Origin: Spongilla lacustris
Taxonomy: Eukaryota; Porifera; Demospongiae; Spongillida; Spongillidae
Reading direction: 5' to 3'
NCBI GenBank assembly: GCA_949361645.1
Contig: OX442421.1
Location: forward strand, 8,061,844 to 8,125,843
DNA: 64,000 bases
The notes under the pieces are model-generated. The model had not been told where the DNA came from, did no database searches, and worked only from the letters and a program-made list of their open reading frames with translations. Position 1 is the stretch's first letter, and each line of letters begins with the position of its first letter. This document shows positions 45,787-60,921 of the stretch, piece by piece. The position numbers and the translations under genes are program-made.

Positions 45787-47287
45787 CATCTTCAGGTGTG
45801 TCAACAGTGATTGGAGTGCAGTAGTCCCCAAATTCCACTGTCTTGGCCCTCACACATATGGTGTACTTAGTGTGTGGTTTAAGAGAAGTCAGCTCAGTAC
45901 TGGTAGTGTCCCCAACAACATCATGAAGACATTTAGTTTCACCATGTGGAGTGTAGCTGACTTGATAGCCTCTAATGATACCATTTATATCATGCGGTGG
46001 CTGCCAAGATATAGTGATGGATGTGGATTTGATACTGTCAGCCTTCAATCTGATTGGAGAAGGAACTAAGTGAGAAAAACAATTTAGTGAGTAATATGCA
46101 TGTACAAGTTATGGATTCAACAAAGCAATGCTTACTTATGTAACGGTTATAAAATACATTGCACTTCAATTGTACCACTAACTTGGAGATGCAAAATTAC
46201 AATCATATCCCTAATCATTATCCACCACGGATATAAAATAATCTTATTTGCTACAGGACTTAGAGAAATGGTAAAATTACTTAGAGTAATGAAGTGGAAA
46301 CATCTCATATGATCCACTCTGTGTTTAAGTAATTAGCGGCACGGGCATGCACACCTTGAGTGAGTCTGCCTTATACATACAAGTTAGCACCATTAGACAA
46401 GTAGCTAACTGCATATCAGTTTTACACCTTCATACCTTTTAAATTGTTGTGTTAGCCTGCTGATGATTTTGAAAGCTTTGAGCAAGTAGATAGTCCAAAC
46501 AACAATTATCCCCAGAGTGTATAACCAAACGTGTGGGATGTAATTATGTGTTTCACCACAGCATAGCATACTGATGATCACCGCTTTATTTGAACATATA
46601 AATACATGTTGTGTTAGTACTTGTACTTGCTTACAAACCATATAGGCTGGATAAATTCGTTCACATATCATATCCTCATGACTCCCATTGATATTATATG
46701 GACATGCAATTTTAGCAGCTTTAAGGCACTAAAAATGAAACCTATTGGGCTCCACTCCAGGTCCCAATAGAGCGGGAAGCTTACAATGCTCCACTATACC
46801 CACAAAGCTGCCTATTACCACTCTACTTCTTTTCCCTAATGCTGACAAGGTCTCAGACATTAATTTAATGTACATTTTATTTCAGTCTGAGCCCATCCCC
46901 CATGGATCCCTCTAATTTGGGTTAGCCCCCCCCCCCCCGTTTGAAACATGCTGTAAATGTAATAAGCAGCTGTTTTTTTTTTATTGTGGGAAAAAAATTC
47001 CTCACCATCATCAGGTGTGTAAACAGTCATTGGAGTGCAGTAGTCCCCATAATCCACTGTCTTGGCCCTCACACATATGGTGTACTTAGTGTGTGGTTTA
47101 AGAGAGGTCAGCTCAATACTGGTAGTGTCCCCAACAACATCTTGAAGACATTCAGTTTCACCATGTGGAGTGTAGCTGACTTGATAGCCTCTAATGATAC
47201 CATTTACATCATGTGGTGGCTGCCAAGATATGGTTATGGATGTGGGTTTGATACCGTCAGCCTTCAATCTCATTGGAGGAGAAGGAA
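45787..47287 (-). CDS. Two fibronectin type III exons (unit D)
   Basis: Exons are 47006-47287 (282 nt) and 45787-46065 (279 nt, one codon shorter at the start), both bounded by phase-1 introns. Core residues ISWQPPHD, GYQVSYTPHGET and LKPHTKYTICVRAKT are present. They lie 264 bp below the last exon of PP1-D, mirroring units A and E. Confidence 0.85.
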
Positions 47288-47551
47288 CTAAGAAAGAAAA
47301 CCAAGTGACTAATATACATGCAGGGTTTTTCCACTATGTGATGCAAGGTATTTATAATAAATATATTAACCCATAATAATAGAGTATAGCCCATACATGA
47401 AAACCAACCGATTTCCCCTCCCCCCCTCCCATGCACGAAACATCTCTATAACACTACCCACATTTATGATCTGTTTTCCTTACTGTGCACTGTAGCATAA
47501 ATTAGTGTTCTTAAGCATATTAATGCGATAAATATAAAGTGTTCAACTAAC

Positions 47552-49627
<2,076 letters not shown>

Positions 49628-50094
49628 TTATAGTCCTCAATACTATTATGTGCAGGTGGCTGTACATAAAGGAAACATGCAGTAACACCATGTCATAGAT
49701 GCATGCACACAGAAGCCACACTTTGTGCTCTATTTATTGAAAAGAAATGAAAAACATCGAAGCCACTATATCACAGAGTAGATCAAGATTTTTTTTTTTA
49801 ACTCTCAGAATACACTTTCAACTGATATCTTTATATCTGTGTCCAGAGTTGTGACTGAATATTCTAGTTCAATTCTCGGGTATTTTATCCACGTACATGT
49901 ATAGGCCTACATATAGATGTACTCAGACAGGGCTGCCAATCATCACTAATTTTCCAAATCTAAAGGTTTTTATTTTGATCAGGTTAGCATACCTGTTCAG
50001 AATGACATCCGTTACATTTTGGTATGGATAATCGATATAACTACGCACTAGGGCACGTGCAGTGTGAATTATACAACTTCTATAGTCCTTACTC

Positions 50095-50155
50095 ACGTAC
50101 TCTGCTATCATAGATTTTTCATCCCGGACTGGTTCAAAACATCGGTGGCCATGAT
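50095..50155 (-). promoter_or_regulatory. Conserved block upstream of PP1-D
   Basis: Keeps ATGGCCACCGATG, TTTTGAACCAG and the GAGTAC|GTGAGTA end, with an internal deletion relative to the copies at 17055 and 37208. Confidence 0.5.
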
Positions 50156-50265
50156 TTACTACTCTTTTTAAAAAAATAAAGTTTTTTTCGATTGCGTGAT
50201 CAAATAATACGGAAGGTCACTCCCCTTAAAGGCTTATTATAAATCCAAACAACACGGCGCGGCAA

Positions 50266-50315
50266 TGTTAACACAAATGGCTTCAAACTTCGTAATGAAG
50301 CCATTTGTGTTAACA
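50266..50315. repeat. Perfect 20-bp stem, 10-base loop
   Basis: TGTTAACACAAATGGCTTCA and its exact complement flank AACTTCGTAA. It is short enough to be a structured RNA element or a small inverted-repeat insertion. Confidence 0.8.
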
Positions 50316-51139
50316 GTTTATCATACCATGAGGAGCAAAACGACCGTTGCTGCTTGCCAAACGTTCTTCTGGGAAATGGCCGCAAGATTGGCTGATGCGG
50401 GTTATTGGGCTCAGCAGAGAAACTGAACAGTCTTCCCCCCGCATCTGAAGATTCCGCGCTTGATTAATTGACTGTGCTTTATCGAGCAACGGAACAGTCC
50501 TATCTACTACACTACCAGCAGCAGGATCGCCGATTTGAAGATGACTGCCTGTACTATATCCTCAAGGTTATCGTCATGAGCTGATTGAGTTGGAAATGTA
50601 CAGCTCTTTGGTTTATGTGTGTAGCAAAGAGCAACGGCATCGTATTCACAAACAAAACCCACGCGCATGCAAAAAGTAACCACAAATTGGTTGAATTTTT
50701 AATAATAGTTACTAACTTAAAACCTTGATGGGGGGCATGCACTTGCTCTTACAGGCCAGGAAAGTCAGCCTATTTAGGATATAATACATTTAGAGATTGC
50801 ATGGGCGTCCCTTACCCAGTCAGTACTTGTTTGTGTGCGCTAGCTCAGCCAGCACTAAACGTAGCGATCACTTATATTACTTTAACTCATAAATGCTCTG
50901 CTACAAAATACTGGGTACAGAAGGTTTGTACCTCCATAAACTCCCCCCTCCCCTCCCTCTATGTCCACCTCCCCCTTTCCTTTCCATGCATACTGGCTAA
51001 TCATATAGACTACATAGCATGGTGTCAGTCTGGTATATCAAACATTGCTATATGCATAATGATGTAAGTGTTTGCAGGACATTCGAATATAAGTGTAGAT
51101 AGAAAAATCACAGATTCATTGCCTCGTTGCACCAAAGGC

Positions 51140-51545
51140 TCCATGCATACTCCCATCATCACAAGAGTACCCTCCATTACACACAACACCCATCATCACA
51201 TAAGTACCACACACGCATCATCACATGAGTACCCTACATGCACGCACCTATCATCACATGGTACCACACCCATCATCACATGGGCACCCTCCATGCATAC
51301 ACACACCCATTATCACACGAGTACCTTCCATTAACACACCCATCATCACATGGGCACCCTCCATGCGCACACACACACACACACCTATTATCACACGAGT
51401 ACGCTCCATTAACACACCCATCATCACATGAGTACCCTCCATGCACACACCCATCATCACATGGGTGGGTACCCTCCATGAACACACCCATCATCACATG
51501 AGTACCCTCCATGCACACCCATCATCACATGAATACCCTCCATAC
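51140..51545. repeat. Minisatellite related to 6995-7246
   Basis: Units of 33-36 bp combine CCATCATCACATG(A/G)GTACCC with TCCATGCACACA. The counterpart near PP1-A lacks most of the second half. Confidence 0.85.
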
Positions 51546-52279
51546 ACACACATGGGCAATTTTAAGTATACTTTACACTTTAATTGTGAGTAGCTGGTGG
51601 CAGTAGCTGGTGGCTATCTATGTGTGATAGTGCGTAGCCCTACCCCTCTAAGTTCACTGTTTCAGAACTCTTGATTTTTACCAGTTACTCGTACATTTAT
51701 ACACACTATCAATGCAAGCGTCATAACACCCTCCTGAACATAGGTCACTCTACCTATTCAGCTATGCATGAAAGTAAGTTCATGATCAGTGCAAGGTTCG
51801 TCACCTTGTCACACTATGACATACAATTTCAGCACCCATGCATTTAAATATGTATTTACCTATACATACTGATGTAACATAAATTGAGTGGGAGGAGTCA
51901 GCAAGTGCTGACTCCCCATAAGCACCCTCTACTCCACAGGTTATATTAGGGGTGTACATGTAAGGTAGAAGGGTAGAAAGGTTAATTCTAAAAAGGGAGT
52001 CAGCAAGTGCTGATTCCCCATAACTCTATTCAACAGGTTATATTAGGGGGTGTCAGGTAAAGAAAGGTGCATGAGCCTCATGGATAGCCTAGGTGTGACA
52101 ATAAGTCTGGTAGTTGCTGCACAGAACAGTCGTTTAGAACAACAACCCCTTTCAAACATCCCTATTTTGATTTGCTGAATATCTTGTATGACAGTGCATG
52201 CAGCTTTTGGCAAGGCATAAAGAACATTTCTTCCATCCATTTTAGATATAATATGATGGTATTGCATCACGTTAAACTA

Positions 52280-52429
52280 ACACCCAGTTCACACTACCAT
52301 GATAGAACTATTCTGGCCTGTCTGGAACCTTTCTTTGATACATGTATAGTGTGGACGCATACCGACTATATCAAAGAACGGTTCCCGACAGGCCAGAACC
52401 GTTCTATCATGGTAGTGTGAACAGGGTGT
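52280..52429. mobile_element. 150-bp MITE
   Basis: Inverted arms of about 62 bp begin ACACCC.GTTCACACTACCAT and end ATGGTAGTGTGAACAGGGTGT. It is absent from the colinear spacer near 8.05 kb, so it inserted after the duplication. Confidence 0.8.
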
Positions 52430-52859
52430 AAGGCCAGAGGCAGTTGATTTATCTTTATATTGCAAGGCCCTGCTCAGAGTTGTCATTTAAAAAATAATAG
52501 TTTTTGGGATAGAACCGAATATGAGCTAGAAGTCAGTAATAACCCAATTATTTGGCTCAGGGACTCATAATTTTCCGCCTTATCCTTATAGGTACCAACC
52601 TGTAGAATTTTACAATGTATTCTGATCTGCTTCAATAAAAGGATATTCATATAAATGATATTCTGAATATGGTAATGACAAGTGGTACAATGTTATAAGT
52701 ACCTGCATCAGCAACATCGCCAATAACAACAGCGAAACTGCAACTTTTTGTAGCTAGTCACATAAAGTGTATTTAAAATTCTAATCCTGCACACATTGTT
52801 AGAGAGTACATGTGCACAGTACACCTTCTATCTCATCAGCTAGAGCATGTAACTCCATC

Positions 52860-53010
52860 CTTCTTATGTAGACCAGACCACTGGCTGTGCACCTTTTACT
52901 TGAAGCTAATCAGAGGCCTGGGTGATTAATCCAGCATCCCTATGGTATTGGTACTTGAGAGCCTTGGCCTTCCTTCTGTTCTCATCTCCCAGGATGATTA
53001 CATTGTTGTG
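52860..53010 (-). pseudogene. Second degenerate kinase-like fragment
   Basis: Colinear with 8154-8336 but with extra bases and a broken frame. The NNVIILGDEN stretch is still visible on the minus strand. Confidence 0.3.
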
Positions 53011-53259
53011 AGAACTCATTCAAATTTATATATGTGAAAACACAATAGTAGGTTTGTATATGGTCGCCCTTTTGTAAAATTACAATATTGTAGGGACGTA
53101 CTGTAAGTTTTCACATGTAGCAATAAAATATTTCACACTACAAATACAATGTTCTAAAATAGATACACATATAATTTGAAACACAAATACCCAAGTAGTA
53201 GAATAAAACAGTTTATTAAAATCACATGCTTGCATACACCTGGATTTCACAATTTCATT

Positions 53260-54269
53260 CTAATAGTATAGATCTAATTCATTAAGCACAGCAGCCATTG
53301 TGGGTCGTTTGTCAGGCATATGCTGTGTGCACTTCATCACCAGGGTATGGAGGAGGACATCTTTGGTCTTCATCTTCTCCTTCATCTCACGGAGATGGTC
53401 AGGATCAGGGAACTCCCTCAGTGTGACCTCACACACCAATATCCCATAACTGTACACATCAATCTTGGTGGTCTGGGGCTGAGGTTTCACATCCAGAGAT
53501 GGGTGAGTGGGGAATGCCTCTGGGGCTGTGTACACTATGGCACCCTCCCCCATGGTACAAGCTTGCCTGGCCCAATTGGCTGACCCAAAGTCTGATAGTT
53601 TAGCTATCCACTTGTCCCTGGCCACAACCTTTAAAAGGACATTGGCAGTGCTCACATCCCTGTGGATGATGGGGGTTTCTAGCTCATGGAGGTAGCTGAG
53701 GGCAGAGGCAACATCACGAAATAGGTCGATACATAGGCCCAGGTTAAAGAGGTTGTCCTTATATGCCTTCCTCAGTGTGGTGTCCAACAGTTCAGTGATG
53801 ATCACGGGTCCTCCCTGGTCATCCAGCACAGCTGCTATGAACTGCACCAGGTTGGGGTGGTGTACTTGGGCCATTGTAGAGATCTCACGATACGCTCGCT
53901 TAAGTACATGTTCAGTGATGATGGCTTCATGGATACACTTGACAGCCACTTGTTGACCCCTGAACTGACCCTCTACAACGTACCCCCATGCCCCTCCTCC
54001 TAGTGACTTCTGAAGCAGTATTACATTATGACGTGGTACTATCCAGGATGTCTTACATGTTGAGTGTTCTTTCTTTAGGTCTACTAGCTCTTTTCTGATC
54101 ATATCTAGCTCCTCCCTAGTGTGACCTAGGTCATTCAAATGCCGATCGCATTCTGGTCTGTAGTGCCCACTCAAATTCTGTTCTTCATTTAGTTTCTGCT
54201 GTGCTGCCATCAAATTCAGCTTTGCTTCCAGTTGTACATGTAGCGCCTGTTCTCCATTCTGATCTTCAC
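53260..54269 (-). CDS. Coiled-coil plus TKL-type protein kinase exon (unit E)
   Basis: A single exon from the acceptor TTAG|GTGAAG to the stop at 53260. The coiled coil (QLEAKLNLMAAQQKL, ELDMIRKELVDLKKEH) is shorter than in the unit B twin by two heptad-pair repeats. The kinase has GGGAWGYV, VAVK, HRDVSTANVLL, DFG, YTAPEAF and DKRPTM, all intact. It starts in phase 1, matching the FN3 exon donor at 56112. The expected protein of unit E is therefore PP1-FN3-FN3-zinc finger-FN3-coiled coil-kinase. Exon phase supports the joins; transcripts are needed to prove them. Confidence 0.88.
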
Positions 54270-56111
54270 CTAATTTTTCAAATAGTAAATGATCAAATAA
54301 TATGATATTGTAATTATGAATAAACATCAAGGCTGTAGCATTGATAAAAGATCCTGCAGAAATGAACAATGTAGAGAAAGTCCTGGGGAGGGTGCAGGAG
54401 GGGGACACCCCTCCCTCCCAGCCAGGGGTATGAGGGGAGTGCTGTAAGCTCCCCCATTGGGGTCTAGGGCGGAGCCCCAAGTGCCTATACGTTTTGGTAC
54501 ATAAAAACTACACAAACTACACAAAAACTGTTTACTACATGTAATGTCTCATCATTTGGAGTTTTAAGTGTGTAATGGTGACGTCAGCTGTGCATCGCAA
54601 GACAGACTAAGACGCGCATCTTACATGTCTGCACCCTGAACTTCACCTGACTGTTAGATCTATTTGTATACGTATAGACACGTGCTACGTAACTGCCTGT
54701 GATTGGATCATTGCAATACATGTTGATCGCATAGTCATTACGAGTGCATGCTCTGAAAGGTACATGTATCATGCATGGTTGCAAATATATACATTCAAAT
54801 ATAGTATATGGGACACGGTACATAAACTGATGCATGCATATCATCAAAATATGTTGTCGTGAGCTGACAAAGTCATTCAAGCACGAGACAATGGATAAAC
54901 CATCTGTCCTATCCTTGTGAACATTTCTCCCTATGTAACACTGATGCACTGCACTCACTAATCGCATTGGTTGCTAGGATAAGCTTGAGCAAGATGCAGA
55001 CTTCACAGATGCCTATGCATGTGGCTGGTGAAAGGTCAGTGATATAGGCTTATCATATCCTCTGCACTGAGTCTCATTGAGATCTGTGCACTGCATGCAA
55101 AACTACACATGAAAAACTAGTTACATGCACAGGTTTTTCCCCCTGTGCATGAAAATTCTCTAAATTAAGGTTTAATTACAGTACGTTATTGATCTTTTTT
55201 TAGCAGATGGTTTAGATTCAATATAATAGTATCGAGATAGCTAATAATTCTTTCTTGATGAGCAAATAAAACTAACCAATACTACAAACTAAAAGCCTCC
55301 TGCTTCCTCCAGATTTGAAACACACTCAGATAAGAGGTTTATATTATATATCCCCACCATGATCAGTTGAAGCATAATGTTAGTGGTTGAGATAATGTAT
55401 ATTATCTCTGCTGCTGAGTCGGATTTGTTTTATTATTTGTATGGGGAGTTATGCTTGACACTCTTTAGCTGAGTTTTTTTTTTTTTTGTAATAGCCCACA
55501 AAATATTTTATCAGCTCTGGAAGACATAAAATAGGAGATGCTCCCTAGCTTGTGGTCGACCAGAAACCATCAAAGCTTTCAGAGAGTAAGCACATCCCCA
55601 ATTGTAAATGGGTGCATGACACACCTGTATACGAATGGCTAGCCCCACCAGGCCCCATCTCTATGTTATCACATACATCATGCTCCCGGACAAACTGGTT
55701 AGATAAAAAATGACATAATAATTTAATCAAAATAAAATTGGTGATGCAGATAGCGATTCACTAAAAAGTAACGAAACAAGGGATTACAGAGATTTCGTAA
55801 AATACAGACCTGTATTATTACCTGCCTGAAATTGTTAAAATGCAAGTATGTAATATTGAATAAAACCGCATTTTACTTTTTACGCATTTGCTGTCTACAA
55901 ATCATACATCACCAATTTTATTTTAATTCAATTTAAAGTTAAAACAATACAAAACAATGTCTTGTAAAATATATTATGCACTTAGACAATATCAACTCTT
56001 CACACAGTGCATTGGCAGGTATAATAAATTATGGATGTAAACAAGTAGCTGAAATGTAATGAGGCACACTTAGAACATTAACCACACTTCATATTAACAA
56101 TTTTTGCTCAC
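54270..56111. other. Intron before the unit E kinase, with a relic of another unit
   Basis: 54300-55045 matches the unit B last intron. 55049-55275 and 55986-56100 are relics of a PP1/PPP1R37-type unit (separate entry). 55276-55985 is unassigned. Confidence 0.5.
55049..56100 (-). pseudogene. Relic of a PP1-PPP1R37 junction
   Basis: 55049-55200 matches 34720-34870, the start of the PPP1R37 exon carrying DPNETAED and its upstream intron, now with indels. 55200-55275 matches intron at 14780-14850. 55986-56100 matches 14650-14760. About 710 bp of unrelated sequence lies between. So a unit of the B/C type once stood where unit E now has its third FN3. Confidence 0.55.
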
Positions 56112-56393
56112 CATCTTCAGGTGTGTCAACAGTGATTGCAGTGCAGTAGTCCCCAAAATCCACTGCCTTGGCCCTCACACGTATGGTGTACTCAGTGTGT
56201 GGTTTAAGATAGGTCAGCTCAGTACTGGTAGTGTCCCCAACAACATCTTGAAGACATTCAGTTTCACCATGTGGAGTGTAGCTGACTTGATAGCCTCTAA
56301 TGATACCATTTACATCATGAGGTGGCTGCCAAGATATGGTTATGGATGTGGGTTTGATACTGTCAGCCTTCAATCCGATTGGAGGAGTGGGAA
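56112..56393 (-). CDS. Fibronectin type III exon (unit E, third FN3)
   Basis: 282 nt with phase-1 borders (TAG|TT... and G|GTGAGC). Encodes PTPPIGLKAD, ISWQPPHD and LKPHTEYTIRVRAKA. It lies between the linker exon at 60922 and the kinase exon at 54269, both phase-compatible. The matching position in unit A is the FN3 exon at 1-101. Confidence 0.82.
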
Positions 56394-57293
56394 CTATTAA
56401 AAGTGAGAAAAATGAGATAAAATAGCATGTGAATAAGAATAAAAATTCTTGCTGTAATTATGAGTCATTTGGAAGCTTTCTTCAGTGTATACTTTGAGAT
56501 ATGCTATGCAATCTGACCAAATGACTTTAACTTGTACACACTTTTGTAACTGGTCGCACATGGTAAAATTAAGCAGTAGACTATGACCTTGCATTGGGGA
56601 ACAGATTTGACCCTTTGATTAATTTACCGTGTTAGGTTGGGTGCTTCATTTTTTTTTTTAAGTTGGCTTCTAGTTTTATTCCTTGTTGATGTACTGAATT
56701 GGTGGAGTGGTTTATCTTGGCCCAAAATAACTTTCTACAACTTTTTTTATTGATGTTAAGTTGTAGACAGCTTATATGCAACTTTAAAATACAAAAACAA
56801 ATAATTATTTGTTTTTGGTTTTGCAACATAGAAAGTAAAAAGAATTACTCTGCAGGAAATAGTACGTTTTAAATGTGATGCATACAAACACAAAGAATGT
56901 CTCATGTGGTGTGTGCATGTTTCACTATCTTTTAAGACAAGATTTAACTGACACAATTGGCAGGTTGTGACATGGTTTTCTTTTAACTTTGCATGCAGTT
57001 AACCAGAGTACTGGTTTCAAGCTTTTAATTGGCTCTTCTCACTTAGCTGAGTAATCCATTTGAACCAGTTTTATTTTCCTCTCAATCAGATCAAGTTTCA
57101 GTCAATGATCTGTTAACAATTTTTATACATTCATTCTATTTAGAAAGTGAGTGGTATGCTCAAAGTTATGGATTACATCATACACAAATATTTTGCAGAT
57201 AGAGTGTACTAATTATGGTAAAGAAAACCTATTATTGTTGTTTTGAGAAAGAAATATTTAGTACGAGTTGTAAATGTTTTACATTTTAATACA

Positions 57294-60200
57294 GCAGGGT
57301 GTTTCTAAATTGACCACAAGCAGTTATTAACGGTTAATTGTTGTTAAAAGTTCTAACAGCAAAAGAAAACATGCTGGTGAAATGGTTAATTAAAAGTCTC
57401 AAGCTAAAAATTATATTAATTAACTACTTCTGTTTAGATCTCCTATTACTGTACATGTAGGTATTTATATACTTTATAATAAATAAAAAAACACATTAAC
57501 TACAAAGTTATGTTTATGAACTACATGTATCACCCTCCTGGATGATATATCCATGCCTTAAGAGGAGGGACCAGGCATTGGTCCGCACTAGTGTTAGGTT
57601 CAGGCAGCCATACAAGTTGGAGATCACCTTGGATGGGGGTGTTGGTCCTTGTGGCGAGGTGTGAAGCAAGTCTTGAGAAAGCTTGGACAGCTTCCCTGCC
57701 CCAAGCTCCATATGACTCCACCACAAGCGGAATGCATGTCCATCTCAGCTCAGAACACTTAGCATCATTAGTCGAGTGCTTTCTTAGCTCAGCGGCAACT
57801 GCTGCTGACCCTGCTGTGAGACCCGCTTCAGAGAGATGGGATGGGTTTAGCGGAGAAGTCACAGAAAGGTCAAAGGCAGCAGGCTTGCCATAGAGCCAAT
57901 TTGAAGCTAAGATGTCAGCAGGACGTGTGTGCAGGAGCTCACGTCCTAGTCCACTGCCAGCTTCTGCCTTGGCGTTGATGCAGGCACGATGGCAGGTTTG
58001 GAGCACTACATCCCTGAGCTTATTGTGCCTGGATACAGCATCACCACCTCACTTACATGTCAAGGCATGGTAACCTAGGGGATCCAAAGGGTGAACTGGG
58101 CACAAAGCACAGGGAAGCTAGGTGAGCCATGCAGGTGAGGTGTCTAGCCCTAGCCACCACTTGATGGCCATTTGGTATTCATTGGGGTCTAGGCTTAGAC
58201 CCAGGCCTGGAGATGGGACAGCAGAGAGCCATGAAGAGGCATGGGGCGAAGACACTGACAGGAGACGAGCCTTGTCAGCAGTAGAGCTCTCCGAAAGAAA
58301 AGAGCTAAATTGAGTAGACTCTAATGTGGCTGACAAAGTATGCTGTCGACAAGGTGTAATGGTCAGACTGTCAATGTCAACTGCACTCTCAGGGGGTACA
58401 GACGTGTTGTACGAATTGACTGCCTCAACCAGGAAATTATCTGAAGGTGAGGCAAGGCCTGCAGTACTGATGGATGCAATAAATGCTGCAGTAGGGTGGT
58501 GTGCTAATGAGTGGAGCCCCAGGCCACCTCTACTTAAACTCAACTGGGCCTGCTTCCAAGAGCTGTCAGTAGTGTGAATAGCTTGGCACTCTGTGAAGGT
58601 GTGCCTGACCTGCTGATTGAAGGCATGCAGCTCATCTAATGCCAGGGATGGAGGAGTGGACCGTGCAACGTGGATCAATTTTGTAAATCCTGCGTAGCAA
58701 AATGAGAGCAATCTGAGGATCACATGAGCCAAGCTTCTCCAGTGAGGATAGCAATATGGAGGCAGCAGCACGTTTGGAGGCAATGAATGATGAGCAAAAG
58801 ACCACATCCCCTATGGGTGCTCCAAGGATGGTAAGGTTGGGTGTGCAAGATTTGTTCATCCCTGAAGGAAATAAGCTCAGGTCACTTTGACTGAAAAGCT
58901 CACATTTTGGTGGTTTAAGTGAAGTCCCAATGAGGGACCTAAATCCTGAAGAAGGTGTACAACATGTAGGACAGAGGAAGATGGACCAGCCACCACCCCA
59001 TCATCCAGGTACCAAGCATTAAAAAGTATATCTTGGCAGCGTTCATCCTTGGCGATGGAAAGAACCAGATAGTGGAGGACCAAGGCAAAGTAGAACTGGC
59101 CCAGAGGATCCCCTAGCTGCACACCAGCCTCTGAGGTCAAAGTTCCCATAGAATGCCACAGGAAAGGGTGCTGGCTGTAGCATCACTCAGTCCAAGGGAG
59201 GAGGAGAGGGAAATGTAGGGTACATTGATCAAGGAGGACTGGCAAGACACTAGGTTGAAGGCATTTTTCATATCCACCTTCATGCATACAAAACCAGGAT
59301 CATGCCAGTGGTCATCAAGACAACGTCTCAGGCCATGGATAACCTTCTCACATCCTTGGGGGAGAGCAACGCCAAACTGGAAAGGCTGTAAGAATGCAGA
59401 AGCATCCTCTTTAATTAAACCACAAAGACATTTGCTTGTGAGTCGGTGAAGTGATTCACCCACGGCAATGGGCCTGATGTCCTGTGTGCCTTTCCTTAAA
59501 GCAACTAGGCTACCCCCTGCCATGTACTGAGAAATTGCAGCTGGAGCTTGTCCTGAGGCCAGGATCTTGATTACACCTCGAAGGAGGGAGCAAATGGAAG
59601 TAGGAACTGGAACTTCAGCCACATCAAGGGGGTGTTTGATTCGCAAGCCCGTGGGGCTAGCTGCACAAGCCTTAGGGAAGGACCAAAGGACAGAGAGCAC
59701 ATTAAAGTCAGGTGGTAAGATTTGATAGGACATTGGAAGTGGCTAATGAGCAGGAGGAACAGGGGGAGGACTCTTGGGATGTTTAGCTGATAGCTTTGTC
59801 CATGTGTCCTCAGTATTGGGAGCTAGGCCTAAAGAGGTAAGAATCTGGCATGCCTTTCCATCCTTGGCGAGAGAAATTGCTTCAGCAATCCTCTTTTCAT
59901 TTACATCAGGAGATGAAGACCAAGGGCCATGATGTGACACATGCTGTTTGTTACGAGCCCAAGGGGAAGCAAGCTGACCACACTCCCAGGCCTCACACAG
60001 CAGTTTGATGTCAGTAGGGTGGTGACGGCGACCACGGCGTGGGGCAGAGGGAAGAACACATTTAGGTAGCATAAAAAGTTTCAGCCATGACTCAACAGTG
60101 TTATTGTACAGAATGTTGGATAGGGTTGATGCTAGAACATGCGCAAAATCATGTCTGAACTTGGATGGAATAAAAACGAATTGTTGGGCACTTCTGACTG

Positions 60201-60909
60201 AATACCTCATCCAGAGTAGGTAGGCTATTTACAGGCAGGGAAGGAAGGGTGGGAGAGCTCTGAAGCTGTGAAGAGAAATGACCGCAGCACCTTCTTTGGT
60301 GAGACAAAGACCAAGAAGAAAATACAAGTTGGCAGCAGCGAGGGCAAATGAAGAGGGCTTGTTTATTAAGCCAAGAGGTAGGAACCTCACCAGAAAAGAC
60401 ACCATGTGCGTGCTGTTGCATGTGAGAGTGTCCCATGGAGGGGGCTATAAGTGCTTGGCAACCCCGAATTGTGCAGGGCGATCTGCACGCTGCGATGTGA
60501 TGATTGAATGCTGACGAAGAAGGCTGCACGGAGGTGCTTGACGCAAACTGGTCTGGGTAATCTGGGATAGTCAGGGCACTTTGTAAAAGCTGTGCTTGGT
60601 TTAATGATGTTGAAATTGGATGCTGGGAAATAATTGAAATTGAAATCTTGATTTATTTATTTATTTTCGCAATATACTTGATTTAGGGGCCATTGTATCT
60701 TGATTTAGAGGTTTCATTCATCAATGCAAGTATGTTGGAGCTTTTTGATGCTTCTAAAGTATGTTTTTGATTGGGAAGTATTCGATTAATTTTAATTTCA
60801 TGAATTGATACATGTACTTAGCTTGTTTACATCAAAATTTAAGCCTGCATTATTAGAATTTTTAACAACAATTACATAAACAATTTTCCTTGATTGAGAA
60901 ACACCCTGT
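57294..60909. mobile_element. TA-type MITE split by a retrotransposon
   Basis: The left part (57294-57425, CAGGGTGTTTC...ACCACAAGCAG) and right part (about 60610-60909, ...CCTTGATTGAGAAACACCCTG) match the two halves of the intact MITE at 42750-43344. The interior is the retrotransposon. Confidence 0.65.
57530..60550 (-). pseudogene. Degraded non-LTR retrotransposon
   Basis: Successive minus frames read a Cys-rich finger (CPRCCQLVFSSWSLSHQRRC, about 60400), a reverse transcriptase with VDMKNAFNLVS (motif A), GVQLGDPLGQFYFAL (motif B) and WYLDDG (motif C), a thumb-like region (LSLSRGGLGLHSL), and a C-terminal part with RPADIL...AFDLSVTSPLNP that resembles the restriction-like nuclease of R2-type elements. 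At least three frameshifts separate the parts (near 60180, 59140 and 58830), so it is inactive. It sits in an intron of unit E, same strand as the host gene. Confidence 0.8.
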
Positions 60910-60921
60910 ACATGTACTTAC

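Larger units (their letters stand above)
49628..52859. other. Spacer between unit E kinase and PP1-D start
   Basis: No gene. It is colinear in large part with 5.5-8.1 kb. Contains the conserved upstream block (50095-50155), a perfect hairpin (50266-50315), a minisatellite (51140-51545), the GAGTCAGCAAGTGCT direct repeats (51894 and 51996) and a MITE (52280-52429). Confidence 0.55.

Noticed and set aside
57591..59449. Plus-strand ORFs within the retrotransposon
   Set aside because: They are antisense shadows; all reverse-transcriptase motifs are on the minus strand.
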